64,000 nucleotides of DNA from Skeletonema tropicum (taxonomy: Eukaryota > Bacillariophyta > Thalassiosirophyceae > Thalassiosirales > Thalassiosiraceae): positions 2,356,001-2,420,000 of the forward strand of contig CM074133.1 of the NCBI GenBank assembly GCA_037178625.1, read 5' to 3'. The notes under the pieces were generated by a model. That model was not told where the DNA came from. It ran no database searches and saw only the letters and a list, made by a program, of their open reading frames with translations. The translations under genes and the position numbers were made by a program. Shown here piece after piece: positions 10,519 through 20,981 of this stretch (its first letter is position 1; every line of letters begins with the position of its first letter).

Positions 10519-13093
10519 CAGTCCCTTTCATAATGGGAGTATTTTGTACATGGTCCTTTCTCATTAAGTATCGCTGTGACATAGGCTAGGATGTTTCTCT
10601 TTATCAGAAAGAAGTCACTTCAAAGCCTCGGGAAGTGGATTTCTTATTCACAAGAAAGAGAATATTCAAAAGGCAACGGCAAACGGCACGCAAACGGACA
10701 CTCTATACAGGATACAATACTTAAAATTCGAACAGCATTTTGAGTGTAATAAATAGACCATGACCATGCTACCGGTGGCCGCCTAACCACCGTACCGACC
10801 TGCAATGGACACTCTGATGTAATTCTGTGCCGCTGCACGCGAAGAATTTGGGCGGATCGGAAAAAGGTAACAGTTCATTTTTGAAACATGAACACACATT
10901 TCTCCACACAATTCAAGTTTATGATTAAGTACTCACGAATAACAACACATGCTTCAGCGTCTTCGTCATATATCATCGATTACATCAAGAACATGACCCC
11001 TTCAGCTGCATTTGTGTCGATGATCCTTCGAAAAAAGTTATTGCTCCAGTTTGAAATTAATGTACGTCTGCCTCAGTCTGGTGACGTTTTGTAGAGAGAG
11101 GAAGAGACATCCCTTTCAAAAGGGTCGGCGATAATCTGCCGCCGTCTCAAGTGCAATGGTAGAAACCACTAGAGTCGGACACTTGTAATCGGACTAATCT
11201 GACATGACATATCAGCTGCTGCAATTGGGTCGTACCATCAAGAGATGAAACAACACTGCTGGAAAACGGATGCAATTCCGCTCTGTTATGGTCTTGCTTA
11301 TCCACGTCGTAGTCTTCTCTGGGTACGACATCTGTCAAACGTCTCCGAAGGTTGCAGCCTGTTACGACGAAATAGACGAAGAGTTCTCCCTGCACACTGC
11401 ACATGTCAGAATTCACGCACGTCAGTGACTGCGCTGGTGTGATGTTATGCACACACTTGCTTCGCCTATGCACAAAATAGATGTAATCAATTGTTAGTAC
11501 AACGATTATCATGAAAAATTGCTTCTCCTATCGCACTTAAATCTTAGGCTATCCATTGCCATTGCACTCTTTAGACGTAACAGATCTCCAGTAAGACCTC
11601 TTCTTCCCATTGCTTCCATCGGCGAAGGCAATCTATCTCATCCGACAACGGAGAGAAACATTACGATGCAATCTTCTCTCTTCCAATATCTGTTGATAGG
11701 AATAACAGATAGAACATTACAAAGCAATCTTCACAATTCTATTTTATGCACAATACTTACAGTATTGACACACTATGAAATACCGGCTCTCAATGCATTC
11801 AACCTGACAAACTAATGACACTTTGAATATGCGGTACATGACACAGAGAGATTTTCCGCATTTGCCAACAGAGACATTCATAGCAGCGGAATATATGGCA
11901 TAGAAATAATGACTGCATCATAAAAGCAATCATGATTTCAAGAAGGATATAATTCGTCGCGGTCGAGGCATCGTCATCCGATAAAGAGTGTTTTAAGCAG
12001 TAATTATGCATTCAATCGGGAGCAACATGATTGTGATTGACGTGATATTGTTACTGTCTTCATTGTTGTCCGTTTACATCTGTAGAGTACATTTGCAAGA
12101 GAGGTTTGAATTTAAATGAGATGACAAACGATACATCGAGGATTAACCTCGCCGAAGTTGATGTGCGTTCAATACAGAAGAGACGAGACATTACGATATT
12201 ATTGACGTGCAACAAGAACGTGACCAGCTCACCTATACTGCTTCGAATTCCGCACGTTGCCGAGGCTGATTGTCGGATGCTTAATAACACCGACCCTTTT
12301 GAACGGATTGTCTTCTTCCCTCTCTGTACGTCACTGGGCTGAGGCTGATGTCCTTTCATTTCAAACTGGAGCAACGAATTTTTGCCGAAGGATCATAAAC
12401 AATCAAATGCAGCTGCGACGTCGTATTAATGGTGTAATAGATGATGGTGATATATGACGTAGACGTGATAAGTATTTACCGATTGAAAATTCGTGAGTAA
12501 ATCATTGACGTATGTTGTGTGGTGATTGTTCGATGTGTATTAATTTTGCAATAATGAATTCTTACCTTTTCCGCCCCAAATTCTTCGCGTGCAGCAGAAA
12601 AATACATCGAGAACATCAAGAGTTTCCATTGCAGGTCGGTGCGAGGAATCCCGTGCAGTTGGTTTTATTCGACGCATCGGTTGAGACGCCAAAACTTTAA
12701 CACCCACTTCTGATGACTCATCTTTCCTCTCAATAATGGACAACCCTTTCGTCTCAAGTCAGTTTTTCTCCACCTTCGCAAGCAACGGTGCTATCACTGA
12801 TAGTGGTGTTAAATTCATTGCAGATGAGAGAGGGCATGGTGGTTAGGCGGCCGCCGGCAGCGCTTACAATACTTTCTTAGCATGTCTTGTCATGGTGGAG
12901 GCTGTTTGAATTTTGTTGTATTGTTGCTGGAGTGGCCGTTGGCCGCCGTTGCCTTTTGAATTCACTCTTTCTTGCGAGTAAGAAATCCACCTCCCGAGAT
13001 TTTGAGGTGAGAATGAAACATCCTAGCCTATGTCACAGCGATTCCTCATGAGAAAAGACCATGTACAAAATACTCCCATTATGAAAGGGACTG
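10519..13093. mobile_element. Foldback-type element with long imperfect inverted arms
   Basis: The termini begin CAGTCCC and end GGGACTG. The left arm (10519 to about 11135) pairs with the right arm (about 12285 to 13093) over most of its length. Examples are 10571-10597 against 13016-13042 (the block containing ACATAGGCTAGGATGTTTC), the terminal CCCTTTCATAATGGGAGTA block, the AAATTCTTCGCGTGCAGC block near 10840 against 12580, and the TTTCAAACTGGAGCAA block near 12358 against 11050. The right arm carries an extra insertion of about 170 bp at roughly 12660-12835. The central 1.1 kb is unpaired. I find no transposase frame, so it is probably non-autonomous. No clear target-site duplication was seen at the ends. 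Confidence 0.8.
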
Positions 13094-13308
13094 CCATTTA
13101 AAGTATTCCCAGTGGATTTGCGTTTGCGTTTGCGTCAACCAAAGGATCGGCCTTAGCCAGTTCAAAATATATTCTGTAAAAGAGTGCGGTACTCTTGGGA
13201 CTGGGACAAAATAGAGCTCGATGTATCGGTACTCTGAACTGTCATGACAAAATCTTTTCTCACAAAAGTTTATGAGAGAGAACAGTACTTAGATGCTAAT
13301 GATAAGTA

Positions 13309-13820
13309 CAAGTCAAAAACCATTTTGCGTCCATTCGACCATTTTGCGTCCAATTTTTGACTCGCCATTTTTGGTGATCTCCACCTTGACGAAACGGTGG
13401 TCTCCCAAAGAAATAAATTACGCAGTTCTTTAGCATAGTAATAGGAGTAAAATTCTGTATCAGGTTTAGGTTATCACTATGTTATAGACTGTTACAGATG
13501 TACGTGCCGAAAATCTCATGGTTCGGCTGACATTTCGGCTGACATTTTGTCTACGGGGGGCTTTTGTACTGCAACCTACGTAGGAATTCCGACTGACCAT
13601 TTTGCGTCCACCACATAAAATCGCATAAAGTTCATCTATGATGTTGAGGTGGTTCTTTATGGTATGATGGTCTGTATAGGCAAACTTAAGCCCTTCAGAC
13701 AGTTTACTAAGGGATTGCGTCTTCGGTGGGTGCCGTGGTAATGAAGGGCAATATTTAATATTGCCCCAAAGTGGCTGACATTCGACAATTTTGGGCGGAC
13801 GCAAAATGGTTTTTGACTTG
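13309..13820. mobile_element. MITE with 24-bp terminal inverted repeats and TA flanks
   Basis: The left end at 13309 (CAAGTCAAAAACC, then ATTTTGCGTCC) is a perfect inverted copy of the right end at 13797-13820. TA dinucleotides flank both ends (13307-13308 and 13821-13822), as expected of a Tc1/mariner-type target duplication. The motif CATTTTGCGTCCA recurs inside in direct orientation near 13340 and 13598. No transposase is encoded, so this is a non-autonomous element of about 512 bp. Its right end is 74 bp upstream of the ferredoxin start codon, so it occupies most of that gene's proximal promoter. Confidence 0.8.
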
Positions 13821-13894
13821 TATGTAGTATTGCCGTACGATCTATCACAATTCTCTTTATTGATTATCTACAACTCACCACTACCACTACAAAA

Positions 13895-14472
13895 ATGATG
13901 AAGCTTGCTATCTCCGCCATCCTTGTCGCCTCTGCCTCCGCCTTCGCCCCTTCGGCCCCTGTTATCTCCAGGGCCTCCTCCCTGTACGCCAACTATGAAG
14001 TCCGCGTTATCAGCGGGAAAGAGGGAATTGATCAAACCATAAGCTGTAGTGCATATCAAAGCATTGTTGGTGAGTCGTTGTTTTCGCCAGTTGATGTTGT
14101 CTGTCGATAATATATAATATTAGTTGTCACTGCGGCTACGTTCAAATAGACGATCATGGATCATGGTGCTATTTGTTCTTTACTTACAAAGAACACTGAT
14201 GTTCCTCACAACACATCGCATAATTCGTTTTTAACATAACTCAGATGCGTTCGATGATCAGGGATTCGAACTTCCCTACAGTTGCCGTGCCGGAGCCTGC
14301 TCCACATGCGCCGGAAGAATGATCTACGGAACAGTCAACCAAGAGGATCAAAACTTCCTTGAAGAAGGCCAGATGGCAGATGGCAGATGGCTGGGTGTTG
14401 ACTTGCGTTGCTTGCCCCACCTCCGACTGTGCTGTCCTAGTGCACGAGGAGGATTATCTCTATGGTCATTAG
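13895..14472 (+). CDS. petF: Nuclear-encoded plastid-type [2Fe-2S] ferredoxin, frame interrupted
   Basis: Exon 1 (13895-14069) encodes a presequence with the diatom cleavage context ASAFAP, then the ferredoxin N-terminus ([13 protein letters not shown]). A GT-AG intron at 14070-14244 splits a Val-Asp junction. Exon 2 carries three cluster ligands in CRAGACSTC and a core ending [11 protein letters not shown]. Three copies of AGATGGC then occur at 14371-14391; with two copies the frame would run on through the fourth Cys region and stop at 14472. As written, the frame shifts and ends at 14477, losing the standard C-terminus. Ferredoxin carries electrons from photosystem I to FNR and other reductases. 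The copy may be a recent pseudogene, a polymorphic allele, or a consensus error. The plastid location is inferred from the presequence. Confidence 0.8.
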
Positions 14473-14477
14473 CTTGA

Positions 14478-16747
14478 GTCACTCTATGCGGATCCGATTT
14501 CTCACTTGTTCATAAATTGGAGCTTGGCAACGGAATCTAATGATTGGTTAGGCTATGGCTATGGCTCTTGTGGAACCGGGTAACATCATTAGTGATACTG
14601 TACGTTTGCCCTCAAATCCTACCTTTGACTTCAATGACAGGAGTTAGTGGACAAATGAGGTATCAATGAGCTTCTACGGACAATATAAATAACATTGACG
14701 CTTTGAAATAGGGTCAACATCCTAGTAGTTACTGAGTTACTGAGTTATGGCTAGTCGTAGGAAGCCCATTTAATTTTCTACAAAGGTCCAAATCGCTGGG
14801 ACGATCAACTTTAATAATGGGAGTCCCCATGGGACGACACTCTTGCTCCACGTGCGTAGCAAATAGACCACACGTACATAGTTACATCATCATAGTAGAA
14901 GTACATACACACCCACAAAGCAAGAAGATGATAAAGAAGAGATTACTTCTTGCGACTTATGCATGAATGGATCCAATGAAAGCCAATTAATGTCAGTCTA
15001 CCTTATCACTTATGCCAAGCTTCCTCCCAATGTTGCGATGTTCATCTTTTCATATCCATCTACGCCTGATGGTGCTTATCAAATGCTGGTCCACTATCAG
15101 TGTGTAATCTTATGTAATGTTTCCCTTCACCGTCAGTTTCATAGACTTTTTCTCCCCAGCTCCTGCAGACCATTGCAGTAGCACATCAGCACACTCGCAA
15201 CCTGCGTGAGCGAAAGGACTTCAACTTGGTGTCTAATAATAATTGGTCGATTGATGTGTACCGGAAGAAGTCCCTGCAAATGCAAAATTTATCAAATGCC
15301 ACCTGGCGTTGTCATTGTAATGGCTTCGAATGTGGGAGCATGCGATTCCACAATCTAGTCTGCCCAACATGCAAGTGCCCGCCAGCAGCAGCTGCATTCT
15401 TCTTTCGAGTCAGGAGAAGAATAGGAGAGTGTCTGCCTTGCATGACCTGCCCGTTCTTGATTTCCGCCCATCAAAAGGAGATGGTTCCTGTCTTCTCCCA
15501 TTTCTATCTCGCCGCCACGGCACACAGCGTGGGAAATCATTGCAATTAATGCTCTCTCTTCATTCCCCTCGTCGCTATGTTGGACAAGGTACAGCAGCGC
15601 ATCGCTAGGCCGGCATGTTTTTTTGTAACTTTCTATCCATTTAATTATTCTGCTTGGTATCATGACAAACTCATCCCATCGTTCACTTCAGGGCTGGACA
15701 AAAATATAACATATTGAGTTAACCGATGGGCAATGCATGCGCATGAATTATTGTCCGATGCTGACATCTCGATCGGGAAGGAAGCGTAGGAAGAACTTTT
15801 GTGCCATGGTGATGGAGGATTTTGTGGTGGATTTTGCAATTTCAGCGGGCTGAACGGCGGCGGTGACAAAAATTTGGCCAAAAAACGGGGAGAATTGCCT
15901 CCCGCCGCCTCCGGCGCCGGGACGGAGCGTCCCAATGGGACGCTTTCGCGTCCCGGCGAAAAAAATTTTCACCATGGTTGTGTCGTTTAGATGCATGATC
16001 GGATGTGAGTCAGGGCAAAAGACTTAGTTTTACCTTAGATACGTAGGAATTATTATATGAGTGCCAGTTATTGTCACACAGACAAAATAAACTGATCTTT
16101 CTCGAATATGGTAAAATAGGCTTTGAAAACTTTGGGCTTCGACAGTGCATTCTACTAATTAGTTCCGACAGATGTAATGTCGAAAAGAATTTCCGAAAAA
16201 TTCCTTCTGGAAGCTACAAAAAGTGGTTTTCAAACTTTTTTATGTAGGATTTGAAAGCAAACGTACAGTACCGATTACTCCTATCTGTATTATGCAGGGG
16301 GCAGGGGGGCCGCGACCTTAAGTATGTTTTTGTGAGTCACGAGTTATTCGCGGAAATGAGATACTCACACGTTGTCACATGTGTAACAGCCTTTTGTGAC
16401 ACCATTCAGCAACAAACGGGTGCGCTTGCTAAAAGATTGTTGTCAGAGAAGTTGCATTGTGAGGATGTTGTAGTGTGGCTCTAAAGAGACAAGTGAAGCT
16501 GTGACAAAAAAAAGGTGACGAGTTATTACGGCAATGGTGATGTGAAGATTTCGGCAAGTTGATTTTACACAAGCTGTACCAAGTAATATCCTCTCGTTCA
16601 ACATCGAGTTGTTGGGCACCCAAAGATCAAGTCAGTGCCAGGTTCAGTGAGAAGTTGAAACGGTTATAAATCGACATTATCCAACCAAAGTCTTACTTCA
16701 GGATTTAGATAGTACCACTGCATCTGCATCCTCTTTCCATAATGTGT
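14478..16747. other. Long intergenic stretch, no confident gene
   Basis: About 2.3 kb. Short frames exist; one plus frame at 15226-15549 contains several Cys pairs (WRCHCNGFECG, CPTCKC) but starts at GTG and overlaps an equally long minus frame (15355-15663). Neither has splice or family support, so neither is called. A GC-rich hairpin lies at 15915-15958. GCAGGGGGCAGGGGGGCC at about 16295 is a local G-run. Confidence 0.4.
15915..15958. repeat. 44-nt nested GC-rich hairpin
   Basis: The outer arms CGCCGGGACG (15915-15924) and CGTCCCGGCG (15949-15958) are perfectly complementary. They enclose a second perfect pair, AGCGTCCC (15926-15933) with GGGACGCT (15937-15944). Both stems can form together. 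No gene start or end within several hundred bases explains it. Confidence 0.8.
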
Positions 16748-17773
16748 TTAAATACGTGTCCAAACTGTTTTGTCGGGAAATGTGATCGTACCGTATGGGA
16801 ATACAGTGTTTGACTCCTCCAAAGAAAATTGACCAATTGTAGGAATTCCATTCGAATAGTCCTTTGGTCGATTCAACGCGTAGCTCACAACATTCGTGGG
16901 CTTAGACTCTTCTGGCTTTACACTGCCAGGCAAGTCATAAAAGGTGAAGGCTGCTGTTGGAATTGAAAACAATGATGCGTGCGAGCCTATGACAAACACA
17001 GAATCTTTCTCGTTCCCAGTATCATTGACTTCTGTGATGAAATTGATTGCTTTTGTATCTCCGCGGTACTTTCTGATTACACGGTAACCGTTGGGATACT
17101 TGGGATCTTTGTAAATTCCATCATACTTGTTCTTATTCTTAGTCCAAGTGTTGCCGTCAGGAAAAGTAATGGACTGCTTGTCGTCAGACAATACAGCGAT
17201 AACGCCTTTGGGGCCTCCCTCTGTATTTTTCCGACAAGGTGTAGGTTAGATTCATATTCATATTATAATGTGAGACAAATTATAAGTTCGAGCGCAGATT
17301 CAAACTGGTACATATAGGCTGATGCACTTACTGAAACCAAAATCAAATGACAATTCATTGCCATTGACGCCAATAGGGATGTTCTTGTATGTCTCGTCTC
17401 CAGATCCGCCATCACTCAAGGTCATAGTTGCACCTTTGCCAGATGCCATGATAACACGATACCCGTCAGGATGATTCGGATCGCTGTAAACCCCTTGATA
17501 TGACTCAGCAGCCTTATTTGCAGCCGATTGGGGTGTGATAGATCCAGTTCTAAGCGATGCAGCGGATGCAGTGTTAGGGTCAATCACGAGAGCTGAAATT
17601 CCAAGAGCAGCAGCCGATGCAGCATTCGAAAGAATATCACGACGCGATGCTTCTGCTGACGACATCTTCAACTGACTTGTCGCCGCTCTGGAAGCATGCA
17701 GCTGCTGAACAGAAAATCCGGAGACTTCCGACACGAGGGCAGCCGCAAAGGCAGCTGTGGTAAACAGTTTCAT
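16748..17773 (-). CDS. Predicted thylakoid lumen protein with duplicated domain
   Basis: Two exons: 17332-17773, then 16748-17220 after a GTAAGT...CAG intron (17221-17331), giving 304 residues. The ATG at 17773 was preferred to one 27 codons upstream because it starts a signal peptide (MKLFTTAAFAAALVSEVSGF, an SGF-type plastid import site). A twin-arginine SRRDIL and a hydrophobic stretch ending TASAAS follow, the pattern of a Tat-dependent lumen signal. The mature part has two copies of a Y-x-G-x-Y-x-D-P-x-x-P-x-GYRVI unit (YQGVYSDPNHPDGYRVI and YDGIYKDPKYPNGYRVI), each preceded or followed by a FPDGNTW or FPDKTVW beta element. The function is unknown; lumen location is inferred from the signals. 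A G-rich tract lies in the shared upstream region with the next gene. Confidence 0.8.
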
Positions 17774-18049
17774 CTGGATAGTATACTGATTATGCAGTTC
17801 TTGCAGAACAAAAGCAACGGCGAAAGCAATTTTATTGATTATTGTATTCAGCAACGCAACAAGCCGATAATGAGACGAGTGACGAGTTCATGAATGATCG
17901 CGTGTTCAAGGTCAAGATCTATCGCGCGGGTCAAGAGTTCCGGGGTTTGGGGACATTTTCTACTCCTCGCATGTCCAGTGATTGTCCAGTTGATGTCCAG
18001 TTTTCTTGCTTACACGATTTCGCGAAGTGCAAGGGCTGATAAGGGCAAA

Positions 18050-18090
18050 GGGGTGCAGGGTGCAGGGAGTGTTGGGTGTTGGGTGACGGG
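18050..18090 (+). other. Potential G-quadruplex tract
   Basis: Six runs of three or four G in 41 bases, at 18050-18053, 18058-18060, 18065-18067, 18074-18076, 18081-18083 and 18088-18090, with loops of 4-6 nt. This meets the usual G-quadruplex sequence rule on the plus strand. It sits between two divergent gene starts (17773 minus and 18287 plus). Confidence 0.5.
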
Positions 18091-18286
18091 TGCGTGTGTT
18101 TGCATTGGCTTTGGGCTTTGACGTTGATTGAGCTTGCCTGACAGAAGTGTTACCATTGACTGAGAGAGCAACAGTCTCCACTGGGGGAGAGTTAGTGCGG
18201 ATTCACGTACGTGATATTACAAAGTGCAATCAAGTTGCAAGAAAATTTAGCCGGCGTCCGGTGCCTAGGTGGTTTAGAAAAATAAC

Positions 18287-19599
18287 ATGCCTCGAACGGT
18301 GGGACAAATCTCCCCGATGAATGTTGGCTTACTTGGCATATTTGGTTTGATCTGCTTCTCTTCATTTTTCAATTTCATCGTGTTGTCTAAATGGTACAAT
18401 ATCAGTACGTCGAAGACAACACAGGATGATTCCGGGCCACCCTCTGTCTCAGATAATCAACGACTGAGATTTATAGCAAAAGAAATAGAAACGATGAAAA
18501 ATGAGCAAACAACATTTAGAGAAGAGATCATTGAGCAAGTGCATGTTCTGGAGGAAAAGATACATGAAGGAACAGATCAAAAGGGGGTCTTGAAAGTGCA
18601 TCTCTGGGATGACACAACGTTGCCAAATGGGTACAGAGAGAAAAAATTATACAGCTTGGAAGGCTTTTCATCCCATCCCCGAACCACATTGGTTGACTCT
18701 CCAGAGGATGCTGATCTTATTGCATGGGTCAGTGTGAGAGGCAACACGGAGGGAGAGGTTCCTCCGAAAAGTTACTCGAACGTGATACTTCTCGACTATG
18801 CAGGTATGTACTCCAATATATAATTTGATACAGCTGCTATTCAATTTCATTTATTGCCATTCAACAAACGTGCTCATGTTCATTATCAGATGGGTGTTCT
18901 ATTCATCAAAAAATAAAAAGTCTGAAGCATATGGTTGGCTATTTCAAGAGAAGCTTTGTTGCACGGGACCAAGACTCAGTATATCAACGGAATTGTACGT
19001 CAGATCAAGTCAAAGGAGGCGTTTTCCCTTTTGCCTACTCGGGACTTGAAGCATTGGTCAATAATGACATCCATAAAGAGCGGAGAACCTTGATCACAAG
19101 TGTGTTACGAACCGGAGGAGATCACAATACGGTGAGATCACGAATTGTGAACTGGACCAAATCATTTATTGAACGGCATGGTTTACAGAATAAGACGAAC
19201 GTAGGGGATGTAGGAAATGGATATTCAGCGTCTGACTTTGACAGCAGTTATTTAGCCCATCTGGCGGATTCAAAGATCATTGTGACTTGTAACCCCTATT
19301 CTTGGGAGGGAGATTTCAGGCTGTGGGAAGCATTGCTGTCGGGGGCACTTGTGATGGTGGATAAGATGGTAATACCACAGTGGATGCCTCACCCATTCGT
19401 TCACAAGAAGCATCTTGTCTTCTACGACACTAGGAATCAAAGTGAATTCAATTCGCTGCTAGAGTATTATATTGAACATGAAGATGAGGCGAGGCAGATT
19501 GGAGAAGCAGGATATAATTTTGTTCTGGAGCATCATATGTCCAAAGATAGAGTCTCATATATCTTGGACCAGATTGAGAGCAGACTTGTCCTTGACTAG
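18287..19599 (+). CDS. Type II membrane protein, exostosin/GT47-like glycosyltransferase
   Basis: Exons 18287-18803 and 18890-19599 (intron with GTATGT donor and TATCAG acceptor) give 408 residues. Residues 10-33 are one hydrophobic anchor after a short basic N-terminus, typical of Golgi type II enzymes. A coiled-coil stem (about 60-95, KEIETMKNEQTTFREEI) follows. The C-terminal half has DSKIIVTCNPYSWEGDFR directly followed by LWEALLSGALVMVDK, a pattern shared with exostosin-like and other retaining transferases where the Glu-Asp-Arg-Leu-Trp-Glu segment contacts the sugar nucleotide, then HLVFYD and a long C-terminal helix. It probably modifies glycans in the secretory pathway; substrate unknown. 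The family call is from motif memory only. Confidence 0.7.
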
Positions 19600-19874
19600 G
19601 CTGGGACGAAATAGTTCTACCACGCTCCTTGCTTGCAACTAGTGAGAAGATTTAGAAAGTTACATGTGCAGAGGCAGCAGGGTACAGAAGTGCAAATTCT
19701 TGATCTGTTAGGTATCAAATCTCTAAGTTGAGGATTAGATTATTCCTTTAGACAACCTATCGTAGATATGCAAAACGAGAGCAATTGGCTAGATTCATAT
19801 TTGCTTCTGTCCCTGGGTATATTTTACTGTAGCTTATAATAGAGCTCCTATCGTAGATGTATCGAAAAGTTTCT

Positions 19875-20237
19875 TCAGCTGTTGCGTTGACGCTTGTTCA
19901 AGTTGAGCGTCGTGAACTTTCGGATAGGTGGTACAACTGGCACATTTCGTTTTTCGACACTGCTGATACTGGGCTCGGCGCAGTCCCTAAAAATGTTGTT
20001 CTTTAGGGCGCTTTCCTGCCAATCTTTAGACTGAATGCGGCGTTCGATCTCAGCTTTGACAGTGTCGGCGTGAGGATCTCCATGACTTGCTTCCTTTGGG
20101 ATGGGGGTAAAGGTAGTGAAGTTGCTGAATATGTAACGTAAACAGGATAGGCAGAGGAAGTTGGAGGTGAGTTGGATTCATCTAATGGAACAGCATGGTG
20201 AAGGCTATTGATAATCTCACCAGTATCTCATCTTCAT
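19875..20237 (-). CDS. Small hypothetical protein, two exons
   Basis: Exon 2 (19875-20124) reads as a clean 83-codon frame with IPKEASHGDPHADTVKAEI, DWQESALKNNIFRD and a basic tail RKFTTLNLNKRQRNS before TGA. A GTGAGA donor at 20220 and a CAG acceptor at 20125 join it in frame to a very short exon (20221-20237, MKMRY), giving 88 residues. The frame is also open upstream of that ATG to about 20418, so the true start may be further 5', but that would place it 14 bp from the start of the divergent neighbour. I do not recognise the family. The gene lies convergent to the glycosyltransferase-like gene. Confidence 0.55.
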
Positions 20238-20431
20238 CCTATCGATGCAATTGCTTCGGTATGAACTCTGTTGTGGTAAGATTGGTGAGCTGAAAATAAT
20301 GAGCTGAAAAATCTCGCTTGGCGAGAATTGAGTGCGACTGAATTTGGCGAAAGAGCTGAAATCGAAGGAGCGCCCTCCTCTCAGCACAACAACCGCACCA
20401 TCAATACCCTCTGCCATAAACCTAACCCACC

Positions 20432-20887
20432 ATGACCACAAGCAGCAGCAACAGAAAGCTTGAAGCGCTAGCTCGAGCACGAGCTTGGCGTGATCAGAGG
20501 TGTGCGACTCCGACTAAAAGAGTAAAGAAAACCGCCTCCGAAAGTGAAGAAGGCTTCATCAATGAATCTCCTCGCCGAGTGCTAGCCAGAATCCCAACAC
20601 ATGCAGGTGCCACTCTTGTGACACGCACGCCAAAGGATGAAGCAAAAGATCGGGCTCTCGCTCGGGCACGTGAATTTGCGGCTCGGTTGAAAGAGAAGAA
20701 GGAGCAGCCGAAGGAAGGCAACGGAATCCCTGCCGCCATCAATATTGAAGACGATACGTTGAGCAATTTGACGCCTATTCCTTCCTTGTATGAAAGGGAT
20801 ATGTCGGCAGCGAAGATGGAGGGAATTAAACGTATCACCGCCGAAATGAAGAAGCTATCTGAGCGTTTGGAGGCTGTAACAAAGTAA
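20432..20887 (+). CDS. Small basic helical protein, unknown
   Basis: 151 residues, no intron. The N-terminal half is basic, with two copies of an A-R-A-R-x-(W/F) unit (LARARAWRDQR at about 10-20, LARAREFAARLKEKKE at about 75-90). A linker carries an acidic INIEDDTL, and the C-terminal helix (KMEGIKRITAEMKKLSERLEAV) is a good short coiled coil. The arrangement suggests a small nuclear or microtubule-related adaptor, but this is a guess and no family is recognised. The stop is 95 bp from the end of the convergent aldo-keto reductase. Confidence 0.65.
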   Translation: MTTSSSNRKLEALARARAWRDQRCATPTKRVKKTASESEEGFINESPRRVLARIPTHAGATLVTRTPKDEAKDRALARAREFAARLKEKKEQPKEGNGIPAAINIEDDTLSNLTPIPSLYERDMSAAKMEGIKRITAEMKKLSERLEAVTK

Positions 20888-20981
20888 CAAACAAGAACGT
20901 TTGGTGCAACTAAGGGGCGGAGAGTTGTGATTAGGATATTCATTTCAGATATAAAACTATACTGAAGAGAACAATTCGTAT

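Noticed and set aside
14262..14282. GGGATTCGAAC word resembling a tRNA T-arm on the minus strand
   Set aside because: It lies inside ferredoxin exon 2 and no acceptor or anticodon arms can be built around it.
20217..20480. Longer 5' end for the small gene at 19.9-20.2 kb
   Set aside because: It would overlap the start of the divergent gene at 20432. The sequence is promoter-like and Ser/Phe-rich, so the nearer ATG was used, with doubt.
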